From Pelobates cultripes (lineage: Eukaryota > Chordata > Amphibia > Anura > Pelobatidae): a stretch of 64,000 nt of DNA. The position numbers and the translations under genes were made by a program. How positions within the stretch are numbered: position 1 is the first letter of the stretch; each line of letters begins with the position of its first letter. The notes beneath the pieces were generated by a model, which did no database searches, was not told where the DNA came from, and worked only from the letters and a program-made list of their open reading frames with translations. This document shows, one piece after another, positions 55,224 through 64,000 of this stretch. The stretch lies in the NCBI GenBank assembly GCA_933207985.1, contig OW240913.1, forward strand, positions 269,127,180-269,191,179, in the 5' to 3' direction.

Positions 55224-56715
55224 ATGAAGCAGTACAGGATCCCAGGAGGCCACAAAGAAATTGGAGAAACCATAGATGACTTACTAAAAGCTGGGGTCCT
55301 ACTAGGGGTCACTACTGCTTGGAACAATCCCGTGTGGCCAATACGTAAAACAGACTGTACATGGAGAATGACAGTAGACTACAGAGAATTGAACAAACAT
55401 ACACCTCCACTGATAGCTGCTGTCCCAGACACCATCACTCTTATAGAAAATATAAAAGCATCCAGGGATCTGGTATACAGTTATAGATTTGGCTAATGCC
55501 TTTTTCACTATTCCAATAGCTGAAGAAAATCAAGAGCAGTTTGCTTTCACATGGTTAGGGAGACAATACACATTCACCAGGTTGCCGCAGGGATACTTGC
55601 ATAGTCCCACCATCTGTCATCGGCTGGCGGCTGAACATCTTGATGGGGTAAAAATACAGTCAGAGGTGAAAATATCCCATTATATAGATGATATTATGAT
55701 TCAGGGAAAGAGTGAAGAACAGTGTCAGCAGATTCTTGAAGAGATCATTGAGCACATGAAGATCAAAGGGTGGGAGATAAATCCCAGTAAAATACAGGGA
55801 CCCGCTCAAACAGTAAAATTCTTAGGAATACAGTGGAACAAAGGACACAGATAAATCCTTCCAAAAGCTAAGCAAAAAGTGCTAGAGTTTCAAACTCCCA
55901 AAAGCAAGAAACAAGCTCAAAGCTTTATAGGTCTCTTTGGTTTCTGGAGACAACACATAACACACCTGAGTCAGTTACTCTCCCCTTTGTACAAAATAAC
56001 CAGGAAAAATCATGATTTTGAATGGGGAGAAGAACAACAGAATGCATTTGAGGGAGCTAAACAGGCTATCCAACAAGCCCTTGATCTATGGCCCATACGA
56101 GATGGAGACATAGACTTAAATGTATCAGTGAATCAGCAATGGGCTAATTGGAGCCTTTGGCAAAAACAAGGAAGGACTAAGGTTCCCCTTGGTTTCTGGA
56201 AAAAGAAGTTACCTGAGGCAGAAGAGAGGTACACAGTCTTTGAGAGACAGCTCTTGGCCTGTTATTGGGCCTTGGTGGATACTGAACAGATGACGATAGG
56301 ACATACAGTGTTCTTACGCCCAGAAATACCTATCATGCAATGGGTACTTAGTTCCCCTAAGACACATAGGATAGGTCATGCACAAAAGTCCAGTATCATA
56401 AAATGGAAGTGGTACATACAGGATAGAGCTAAAACAGGAAATAGTGGTACGGCTGTACTACATGAGAAAATTGCAGATGCGCCGATACAAGAACCTGGTT
56501 ATCTGCCAGACGCAGACAAGCCAGGGGAATCTCCAGTAAAGTGGGGAAAGTCTTTTGCGCAACTAACACAAGATCAAGCAAAGCATGCTTGGTTTACTCA
56601 TGGTTCAGCAAAATACATTGGTAATGAAAGACAATGGAAAGCAGTGTCTTACAATCCAGAAACCAAGAAAATACTGACTACGACAGGAACGGGAAAAAGT
56701 ATTATTTATAAAAGT
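55224..56715 (+). pseudogene. ERV reverse transcriptase, broken
   Basis: RT of ERV-L type. The fingers (QYRIPGGHKEIGETIDDLL, then WRMTVDYRELN) lie in one frame to about 55472. The palm follows one base out of register from about 55473 (TWLGRQYTFTRLPQGYLHSP, catalytic YIDDIM near 55680). Thumb and connection follow after an in-frame TAA at 55852-55854 (SFIGLFGFWRQHI, IIKWKWYIQDRAKTG). At least two indels and one nonsense codon are visible. In the family this makes proviral DNA from genomic RNA. The catalytic motif survives but the protein cannot be made. Confidence 0.88.
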
Positions 56716-57107
56716 TATTTGCAGTGTTTCAGGCTTTGAAACAAGAGATGCCTGGAAGTTGTCATATATATACAGATTCCTGGTCTGTTGCCAATGGACT
56801 GGGCATGTGGTTGCCCACATGGCAGTCACATCAGTTCATGATTCATACAAAGGAAGTATGGGGAAAAGATTTGTGGGAGCAGATATGGGAGATGGTACAT
56901 CAAAATGAGGTAACAGTCTTTCATGTTGATGCTCACTGCAATACTGACTCATTGGATCGCCTGTTTAACTCTGTTGCAGACGAGAAAGCCAAGATCTCAG
57001 AGGCGTCTGTTGAAAATTCTAACTCACTTTTGGGATTGGCTACTTGGGCCCATCAGAAATGTGGACACTTGGGAGAGAAAGCCACTCACAGGTGGGCACA
57101 ACAGTGA
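56580..57107 (+). pseudogene. ERV RNase H and integrase zinc-finger start, broken
   Basis: RNase H begins near AWFTHGSAKYIGNE and passes a one-base frame change near 56715-56724. It continues with HIYTDSWSVANGLGMW and VFHVDAHCNTDS. The integrase N-terminal His pair lies in WAHQKCGHLGEKATH (57050-57090). A TGA at 57105-57107 interrupts in frame. The first RNase H acid appears altered (THGSAKY in place of a TDGSA-type block), a second sign of decay. Confidence 0.8.
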
Positions 57108-57116
57108 GGCATTTTA

Positions 57117-58289
57117 GTGCCACTTGATTTAATTAAAACAGTAATTCTGCAATGTCCAGTGCGTCAGCATGAGCAGAATAGACATGTACCAGGGATGGAA
57201 CGAGGTCAAATAAAAAGAGGAAAAGCACCAGGGAAAATATGGCAGGTGGATTACATAGGTCCGCTTCCTATGAGTAAAAATTGTCAATATGTATGCACGG
57301 CTGTGGATACATATTCAGGGTATTTATTGGTTCACCCTTGCAAGAGGGCTACCAAAATAAATACTATTAAAATGTTGGAAACCATGATACAGTACTATGG
57401 TCTTCCATTGCAGATTCAGAGTGACATTGAAAGTCACTTTAAAGGAAAATTGGTACAAGATTTTTGTAATGAAAACAATATTGAATGGATATTTCACATA
57501 CCTTATTATCCTCAAGCAGCTGGTCTGATTGAAAGGATGAATGGGTTGTTGAAACAACAATTGAGAAAACTTGGTGAAGGGACAATGATCAAATGGAGAG
57601 ATAACTTGCCTACAGCTGTGAACATCTTAAACAATAGGCCACTCTCGGATCATGACACCCCCCTCACTAGAATGATTGCACCCAATACACAAGCTAAACC
57701 ATATGTAGCAACTAACACCATCACATATTGGGAAACAAGGGAGGGAGCCTTGGCACCATATAGGGCTACCCCAGAGGCTGCAGGAATAGACTTGCAAGCC
57801 AGAAAGGAAGAAAGACTTAAAACAGGGCAAGTTCAGATGTCCCCCACAGGTATAGGAATACAGATACCCCCGGGACATTTTGGACTAATTTTACCCAGAT
57901 CTAGTCTCGCCCTTAAAGGGATACATATAATGGGAGGGGTCATAGACACTGATTACCAAGGAGAAATAAAGGTCCTTTTGTTAAATAAGGGACCACAAGA
58001 CTTGCTAGTGCAAGAAGGGGACAGAATAGCCCAATTGGTTATCATCCCCATTTACCAGGTACAGGTACACAAAGGAACAGCCCCCACCTTACAAACAGTA
58101 AGAGGAGATAAGGGATTTGGCTCTACTAACCTAAATCCAGGGGCCAAAGTCTGGGTGAGGACAAAGAAAGGTCCCCCAGAACCAGCAGACATTATTGCAA
58201 CAGGCAATGACAATACCGTGGTACTTTCCAAGTCAGGTCATGATAAATGGGAATACGTGCCTTCGGGCAAATGTTATTTGAGAGAGTAA
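57117..58289 (+). pseudogene. ERV integrase core, dUTPase and C-terminal tail
   Basis: A 390-codon open stretch in frame with the previous piece. The zinc site is damaged: CPVRQH lacks its second Cys. The integrase core has Asp45 (WQVDYIGPLP), Asp103 (IQSDIESHF) and Glu139 (AAGLIERMNG), with 35 residues between the last two. A dUTPase follows at about residues 217-338 with all five family motifs: AGIDLQA, PRSSLA, GVIDTDYQGEIK, GDRIAQLV and RGDKGFGSTN. The last 45 residues (PGAKVWVRTKKGPPEPADII ...) resemble the integrase SH3-like C-terminal domain. A dUTPase joined to integrase is a known ERV-L trait; in relatives it removes dUTP. Confidence 0.9.
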
Positions 58290-58300
58290 AATGAGTTGTA

Positions 58301-58309
58301 TCTTTACAG
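58301..58309 (+). promoter_or_regulatory. Possible env splice acceptor
   Basis: TCTTTACAG followed by G, just after the end of pol and directly before the hydrophobic start of the env-like frame. The position is right for a subgenomic env message. The pyrimidine tract is short, so this is tentative. Confidence 0.4.
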
Positions 58310-58879
58310 GCAAAGCTCATTGATTCGGCTGTTATTGTGATGGCTGTGCTTACTCTACACCCTTTGGTCGGCTCAGATACCAACAACGAGATTGAAGGTT
58401 GGGACCAGAGTGATTCCGTAGAGATGAGATGGAAAGAGATCGAAATAAGAGTAACCTGCCTGACCGTTAACTGTCCAAGCATGAGAGCCAACCTCTATGG
58501 AGAAGGCTATTTTAGCCACAATGAAACTGAGTCAATGACCTATATTAAGTTACCAAATGAATAATTTGATTTGTTAACGTTAGAATCTACAACGCCCTTT
58601 GGCTGCCGCATACTATATACACCTGTAAGCTCTAATATTTCTTCAGAAGATCTTACCCAATATTGGGTAAGTTATGCAAACCAGCAGAGCACAAAGCAAA
58701 CCTACACTATTATACACTGGTTAGCTAATGCTACAAAATACTCCTGGATAGGAGGGCTTGGGTTGAAAATAATAAAAGGGATTGCGTGGTGTGTTTTTAT
58801 TATACTTTGTATATATCTGTGCTACAAAATTACAGTTTTCTGCATTCAAAGCTTTGCTAGCTTAAAAAATAAATCATAG
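58310..58879 (+). pseudogene. ERV short env-like membrane protein
   Basis: One frame from about 58310 to 58879, with a single TAA at 58562-58564. It starts with a signal-peptide-like hydrophobic stretch (AVIVMAVLTLHPLVG). It then has several Cys and N-glycosylation sites (NET, NIS, NAT), and near the end a 23-residue membrane span (from about 58775) with a short cytosolic tail. I do not recognise a fusion peptide, a furin site or an immunosuppressive-like region. At about 185 codons it is far shorter than a normal Env, so either an internal deletion or a small accessory glycoprotein is possible. Confidence 0.5.
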
Positions 58880-59146
58880 TGTAGTGCTAGAAGAGTTTAA
58901 TTAGTATTGTTAAGCAGGAAGAGGTATATCCTAAGGTTTTAGCTACAGGTTTATCCTGTTTAAAATTGGCTAACTTAGGTGACCCTCGACTCAAAGAGCT
59001 TTATTGCTTGAATCGGTTCCAGGTGTGAATGGAGCATAATGGGAATCAGTGGGTAAATGGGCTTTCCCTCTGCTGATAACATCAATGGTATGTGTAAGTG
59101 TGTGAGGTTTTGCTCACTGAGTGATCAAGGGATGGAATGTGATAGC

Positions 59147-59206
59147 AGGCGAGCATCAGAGGTGGGAGTACGGACAGAAGATAGACGTAAGTCTTCAGCA
59201 GAGCAT
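59147..59206 (+). repeat. 60-bp copy of flanking L2 sequence inside the provirus
   Basis: This segment is essentially identical to 52581-52640, the L2 sequence directly left of the 5' LTR, including the AGCAT variant of the duplication. It sits between the internal region and the 3' LTR, where a polypurine tract would be expected; none is present. Confidence 0.9.
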
Positions 59207-60476
59207 TGTGATAATATTATTCCATAGTAATTAAGTATGATTGATTGATCACTATTGAGCAACTCAAACATTTATTGATAGTTAAGATGGCACCGGTAAG
59301 CCTATAAGCACACATAGCACATATTACTAGATGCAGGCTTGAAGGCCACAATTAATAGCTGCAGGCTTGAAGGCTTTATGAGACAGTTATTAAGAGCTGA
59401 CACAGCACTACAGCTGTTTACTAAGCTGACACAGCACTATAAGCTGACATGGCACTTCAGCAGTTTGAGAAACTTATGTTGCCATCAAAAAACTTATGTT
59501 GCCATCTCTAGAACAGTACAAAGAAAGCTTGGAGATAAGAGATAATTAACCGCACAAGACCTGGCATAAGTTCTGGTGGTCCTGAACAGTCTGGCCAACT
59601 GCCAGGTCCATCCAGCTGCTTGTATCAAGGTCTTTTGCTGGGCTGCACTGATAAGGAACTACTGACTGTCCTTGAAGACAGGTATATAAGGGAATCTTGT
59701 GCTCCTTTGGAGAACTACCCACCTCTAATGCGGACGCGTGTTACTGGTTTCTGCTGTTCCCAGAAGAGAGGGTCTCTCTGAGTGACTGCCTGAGTTCCCC
59801 CCAGTCATGTGTGGCAAGGAGACAACCAAGCTTCTCTAATGGTGATGTATACTAAGCTGATATATCTATATACTAATCTGTTTGAAGCAGGGCCGGACTG
59901 GGAGAAAAATTCGGCCCGGGCATTTTTTTAACACAGCGGCCCACTAAAAAGGGGGCGGGGCAGAGGAGGTGTGTTTTGTCACCAATGACAGACACGCCTC
60001 CTCTCAAAGTGAGCATGTTGGTTCAATGCTCTTCCAGGGCAGACCATGCGCAGAGCTCTGCTGAAGAGCTCTAGCATGAGAAAAAAGTCCTGTATTTGTT
60101 TTGCACAGTGCAAGCAAATTTAATAACATGCTTGCACTGTGTTTCCTTGCAACTTGTCTCTGGTGTCTATAAATGGATACCAGGAGACAAAAGGCCAGGA
60201 AAGAGTATTGTGCATGTGTTTGGAGCCTGCTTGTGGTATTGCGTGTGTGTAGAGTGAGCTGGTCGTGGTGTGGTATTGTGTAATAAGGTCGGTTTTAGTC
60301 GTGTTGTGTTTGTGGTGTAATGTGATGCATATGTGGCTATGGGCTGTAGAGAATGTGTGTATTGGGGATATAGCAAGTGTGTGCATACAGGCTATAGTGT
60401 GTGTGTGTTTAGGGGTGTAGAATGTGTTTGCTTAGAAGGAATCTAGTGTGTGTATAGGGGATCCAGAGTGTGTATG

Positions 60477-60960
60477 TTAAAGGACCACTATAGTGCCAGG
60501 AAAACATACTCGTTTTCCTGGCACTATAGTGCCCTGAGGGTGCCCCCACCCTCAGGGACCCCCTCCCGCCCGGCTCTGGAAAGGGCTTAAAACTTACCTT
60601 TTTCCAGCGCCGGGCGGGGAGCTCTCGTCCTCCGATCCGCCCCGTCGGCTGAATGCGCACACGCGGCAAGAGCTGCACGCGCATTCAGCCGGTTGCATAG
60701 GAAAGCATTTATAATGCTTTCCTATGGACGCTTGCATGCTCTCACTGTGATTTTCACAGTGAAAAGCACGCAAGCACCACTAGCGGCTGTCAATGAGACC
60801 GCTGCTAGAGGCTTTGGGGGAAGGCTTAACCCATTGATAAACATAGCAGTTTCTCTGAAACTGCTATGTTTATAAAACAATGGGTTAACCCTAGAAGGAC
60901 CTGGCACCAAGACCACTTCATTAAGCTGAAGTGGTGTGGGTGGCTAGAGTGGTCCTTTAA
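60477..60960. mobile_element. 484-bp T2-like MITE made of hairpins
   Basis: TTAA at both ends, with termini TTAAAGGACCACTATAGTG and, inward from the right, TTAAAGGACCACTCTAGCC. Nearly all of it folds into eight successive hairpins (60487-60530, 60532-60557, 60646-60691, 60696-60726, 60730-60775, 60781-60807, 60827-60888, 60913-60934). No coding. Confidence 0.9.
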
Positions 60961-60979
60961 GAGTGTAGTGTGTGCGTGT

Positions 60980-61016
<37 letters not shown>

Positions 61017-61089
61017 GAAGTATTGTGTATGTTTGTGGTGCAGTGTGTTGGGGGGGGTTCTGTGTGTATGTGAGGGGTGCAGTATGTGT

Positions 61090-61960
61090 GTGTGAGAGTG
61101 CCGTGTGTGAGTGATGGGTGTGAGAGTGCCGTGTGTGAGTGATGGGTGTGAGAGTGCCGTGTGTGAGTGAAGGGTGTGAGAATGCCGTGTGTGAGTGAAG
61201 GGTGTGAGAATGCTGTGTGTGAGTGATGGATGGGAGAATGCCGTGTGTGAGTGATGGGTGTGAGAATGCTGTGTGTGAGTGAAGGGTGTGAGAATGCTGT
61301 GTGTGAGTGATGGATGGGAGAATGCCGTGTGTGAGTGATGGGTGTGAGAATGCTGTGTGTGAGTGATGGATGTGAGTGTGCTGTGTGAGATGGGTATGTG
61401 AGATGGGTGTGTGTGTGAGTGCTCTGTGAGAGTGATGGGTGTGAGAGTGCTGTGAGAGAATGCTGTGTGTGATGGGTGTGAGAGTGATGGGTGTGAGAGT
61501 GCTGTGTGTGATGGGTGTGAGAATGCTGTGAGAGTGTTGTGTGTGTGAGTGCTCTGTGAGAGTGCTGTGAGTGTGATGGGTGTGAGAGAGTGCTGTGTGT
61601 GTTAAAGTGCTGTGTGTGATGGGTGTGAGAGTGCTGTGTGAGAGAGAGTGCTGTGTGTGTGTGAGAGTGCTGTGTGTGATGGGTGTGAGAGTGCTGTGTG
61701 AGAGAGAGTGCTGTGTGTGTGTGAGAGTGCTGTGTGTGATGGGTGTGAGAGTGCTGTGTGAGAGAGAGTGCTGTGTGTGTGTGAGAGTGCTGTGTGTGAT
61801 GGGTGTGAGAGTGCTGTGTGAGAGAGTGCTGTGTGTGTGTGTGAGAGTGCTGTGTGTGATGGGTGTGAGAGAGTGCTGTGTGTGATGGGTGTGAGAGAGT
61901 GCTGTGTGTGATGGGTGTGAGAGAGTGCTGTGTGTGATGGGTGTGAGAGTGCTGTATAAA
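61090..61960. repeat. GTGTGAGAGTGCTGTGTGTGATGG minisatellite
   Basis: A tandem array of GTGTGAGAGTGCTGTG units with GATGGGTGTGAG spacers. Higher-order units of about 60 bp are near-identical at 61615-61840. Long THTQHSHTH-type minus-strand open frames come from the repeat. Confidence 0.9.
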
Positions 61961-62701
61961 TGTTATTGTGTGTATGTAGGGGGGGTAAATAAAAAAAAAA
62001 AAACAGGTATTATTCCCCTCCCTTTTTACCTTTAGCCTGGGAGGGGGGGACCGGCACGCTGGGACTGGAGGCGGGGAGGCAGTGTTCCCTGGTGGTCCTC
62101 GTGGGTGAGTGAACTCCTCGCGAGATCCGGTCGTTGCCATGGCAACGCGCCGGATCTCGCGAGAGGATCCCGGCGGAGCCGCATATTAGAGCTCCACCGG
62201 GTCCTCTCTCCAGCCTGGCTGGCTGTCTCCCTCCCTCCCCGCCGGCGGCCGCATGTGGGCCGGTGAGGGAGATCTTTGATCTCCCCACGGGCCCGTCGTG
62301 GCAGACAGCGGGGCCGGCGCTAGGAGAGTGCCGGCCCTGCATAGACCGGCAGGGGAGATCCTGGGACCTCCCCTGCCGGCCTCGGCCCCACGGACACCGC
62401 GGCCCACCGGGCATTTGCCCGGTGTGCCCGATGGCCAGTCCGGGCCTGGTTTGAAGTAAATGCATGCAACTACTTAAATGAGAGTAAAACTTACTTTGCT
62501 TAGATCCCTTTGTGGATAATAAAGTGTAGTGTTAATTTTATATATTCAACTTGGTCTCTGTGTGATTTCTCTTTCCTATAACTGAATGTACTCTATCCCA
62601 ACTGGTTTGTGTGCCCGCCAATATCACTATAAACCTTATTAGGTATTTATTATTACTTTTTGGATATTGGTGCTTCATGAATTTAATGATTAGGCACAAC
62701 A

Positions 62702-64000
62702 AGTATAAGGGCCTAGACGGGACATACTTGTGTACTAGGGAGGATAGATAGGTGGGAGCAGCATTATGTAGAGATTTGAAAGCAACAACCAGAATTTTAA
62801 ATTGAGCCCTATATCTTACAGGACGCCAATGTAGGGACTGACAGAAGGGTGAGGCGTGGGAGGTGTGGGCGGACAGGAAGATGAGCCTTGCCACCGCATT
62901 CATTATGGACCATAACGGCACAAGTTGGGAGCACGTAAGACCACTGAGAAGCGGATTACAGTAGTCAAAGCGAGAAAGGACAGTGGAATGGACCAGCACC
63001 TTAGTCGCATCAGGCGTTAAGTAGGGTCGGATGCGCACAATGTTTTTGAGATGGAAGTGGCAGGATTTGGCGAGAGACTGAACTTGAGGCGTAAGGGAGA
63101 GGTAGGAGTCAAAGAGAACACCTAGGCAGCGAGCCAGCGTGGTGGAGCTGAAGGTAGCACTGTTGACTTGGAGGGAGACAGACACAGGAGTAGCAACACT
63201 TGAGGGAGGAAAGACCAGAATTTCAGTTTTGGTCAAGTTGAGTTTAAGGAAGTGGGCAGCCATCCAGTTAGAAATAGCAGAGAGGCACTCAGAGACACTA
63301 GTCAAGAGGGAGGGGGAGAGATGAGGAGAGGACAGATAGATTTGCGTGTCATCCACATAAAAATTATATTGGAAGGCAAAGGAGCTAATGAGTTTACCAA
63401 GGGAGGCAATAAAGATAGAGAACAGCAGGGGACCAAGGACTGAACCTTGGGGGACACCAACAGAGAGGAGTTGGGGAGAAGAAGTAGAGCCAGAGAAAGA
63501 AACACTGAAAGAGCGCTGGGAGAGGTAGGAGGCGCACCAGGAGAGAGCAATATCTTGTAGACCGATATTGCGGAGGATGAGAAGAAGCTGTTGATGATCA
63601 ATAGTGTCAAAAACCGCAGAAAGGTCAAGGAGAATTAGGATAGAATAGTGACCACGGGATTTTGCAGCGAGGAGATCATTTGATACTTTGGTCAGTTCTG
63701 TTTCCACATAGTGCTTAGTGCAGAAACCAGACTGAAGTGGGTCTTGCATACACAACTCTTTCAAGGATCTTGGATGCAAAAGGCAGAAGCAAGATAGGAC
63801 GGTAGTTTGACAGAGAGATAGGGGCAAGGTTGGGCTTCTTTAGAATTGGGGTTACAGTTGCATATTTGAAGGCCAATGGAAATATCCCAGAAGAGAGAGA
63901 GAGATTGAGAATTTTAGTGAGAGGTAGAGAAAGAGAAGATGAGATGCGATGGAATTAGATCTAGGTAGCAGGTGGTAGGACTGGAGCAGAGCAGAGCAGA
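62702..64000 (-). pseudogene. L2 LINE reverse transcriptase, 5' part, runs off the window
   Basis: The minus strand encodes L2-type [15 protein letters not shown] near 63600, the [17 protein letters not shown] block near 63440, a palm motif reading YVDDTQIY near 63355 (the family norm is ADD, so the Ala is changed), [16 protein letters not shown], then [14 protein letters not shown] and [15 protein letters not shown]. It stays open to 62702, where the ERV interrupts it. The open frame seems to continue into the LTR, but that is antisense LTR and not L2. The rest of ORF2 lies beyond 64000, and the 3' piece is at 52377-52640. Confidence 0.9.

Larger units (their letters stand above)
59888..62448. 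mobile_element. Non-autonomous hAT element in the ERV 3' LTR
   Basis: An 8-bp duplication GTTTGAAG lies at 59880-59887 and 62449-62456, confirmed against the uninterrupted 5' LTR. Ends CAGGGCCGGACTGGGAG and, inward from the right, CAGGCCCGGACTGGCCA. Contents: a unique left part, a T2-like MITE (60477-60960), an AT run (60982-61012), a GTGTGAGAGTGCTGTG minisatellite (about 61090-61960) and a GC-rich tail of palindromes (62112-62390). No transposase. Fragments of the same family lie at 44052 and 51115. Confidence 0.93.
52641..62701 (+). mobile_element. ERV-L-like endogenous retrovirus, rearranged
   Basis: A class III-like provirus inserted in the L2 element. 5-bp flanks AGCAT (52636-52640) and AGTAT (62702-62706) are a duplication with one change; 5 bp is typical of ERV-L. 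The order is 5' LTR, tRNA-Ser-like primer site, a long leader, a short gag remnant, protease, RT, RNase H, integrase with dUTPase, a short env-like ORF, a 60-bp copy of flanking L2 sequence, and the 3' LTR, which is split by a hAT element. Multiple frameshifts and stops make it inactive. Net length without the hAT is about 7.5 kb. Confidence 0.92.
59207..62701 (+). repeat. ERV 3' LTR, interrupted by hAT
   Basis: LTR parts lie at 59207-59887 and 62449-62701, together about 926 bp, matching 52641-53550. The interruption is the hAT element at 59888-62448. The AATAAA is again present, near 62516-62523. Confidence 0.92.

Noticed and set aside
60944..62140. A 398-codon minus-strand frame rich in SHTHHTQHS
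   Set aside because: Same cause: a minisatellite without stop codons.
62538..62701. Extension of the L2 RT frame to 62538
   Set aside because: This part is antisense ERV LTR. The fusion frame arises from the insertion.
1..64000. Host protein-coding genes, tRNA or rRNA
   Set aside because: None recognised. All motif-bearing frames belong to mobile elements.

Overview
This window looks like intergenic DNA from a vertebrate, most likely an anuran amphibian. I recognise no host gene, host exon, rRNA or tRNA. The evidence for a frog-like genome is the combination of vertebrate L1/Tx1-type, CR1 and L2 LINEs, a chromodomain Ty3/gypsy element, an ERV-L-like retrovirus, a Tc1-like DD37E transposon, many hAT elements with 8-bp target duplications, and TTAA-flanked MITEs starting TTAAAGG, which resemble the T2 family described in Xenopus. 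The species cannot be fixed from the sequence alone.

Layout. 1-6.4 kb: a decayed full-length L1 on the minus strand (ORF1 open, ORF2 broken) with a 16-bp target duplication. 6.4-9.3 kb: non-coding, with one dispersed repeat and one T2-like MITE. 9.3-14.9 kb: a complete Ty3/gypsy chromovirus (minus strand) with 5-bp duplications and an apparent self-primer, inserted in a repeat-rich LTR-type element that continues to about 16 kb. 18.5-31.1 kb: a hAT-rich stretch holding a GT-rich minisatellite, a 2.7-kb TTAA element made of serial hairpins and opposed minisatellites (22304-24980), and a 4.6-kb hAT element that itself contains a second hAT-like element and a non-autonomous LTR element. 31.1-34.1 kb: mostly unrecognised. 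34.1-42.6 kb: a CR1 fragment split by a full-length L1 on the plus strand whose ORF1 and 1301-codon ORF2 are both open. 43-51.8 kb: CR1 and hAT pieces, then a Tc1-like DD37E transposon with an open transposase, split by a 4.1-kb TTAA element carrying about seven 390-bp tandem repeats. 52.4-64 kb: an L2 LINE (minus strand) split by an ERV-L-like provirus; the 3' LTR of that provirus is in turn split by a hAT element, which contains a T2-like MITE.

How the parts relate. Most boundaries were set by matching target duplications on the two sides, so insertion order can be read directly: L2, then ERV, then hAT, then possibly the T2-like MITE; CR1 then L1; hAT then Tc1-like; Tc1-like then TTAA element; older LTR element then gypsy. 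Two elements keep full open proteins (the plus-strand L1 and the Tc1-like transposase) and could be recent or active. The least expected structures are the chained hairpins in the TTAA elements, the self-priming signature of the gypsy element, and the ERV: an in-frame UGA followed by CUAG between gag remnant and protease, a dUTPase inside the integrase reading frame, a short env-like ORF, and a recombination footprint that copied host L2 sequence into the provirus.
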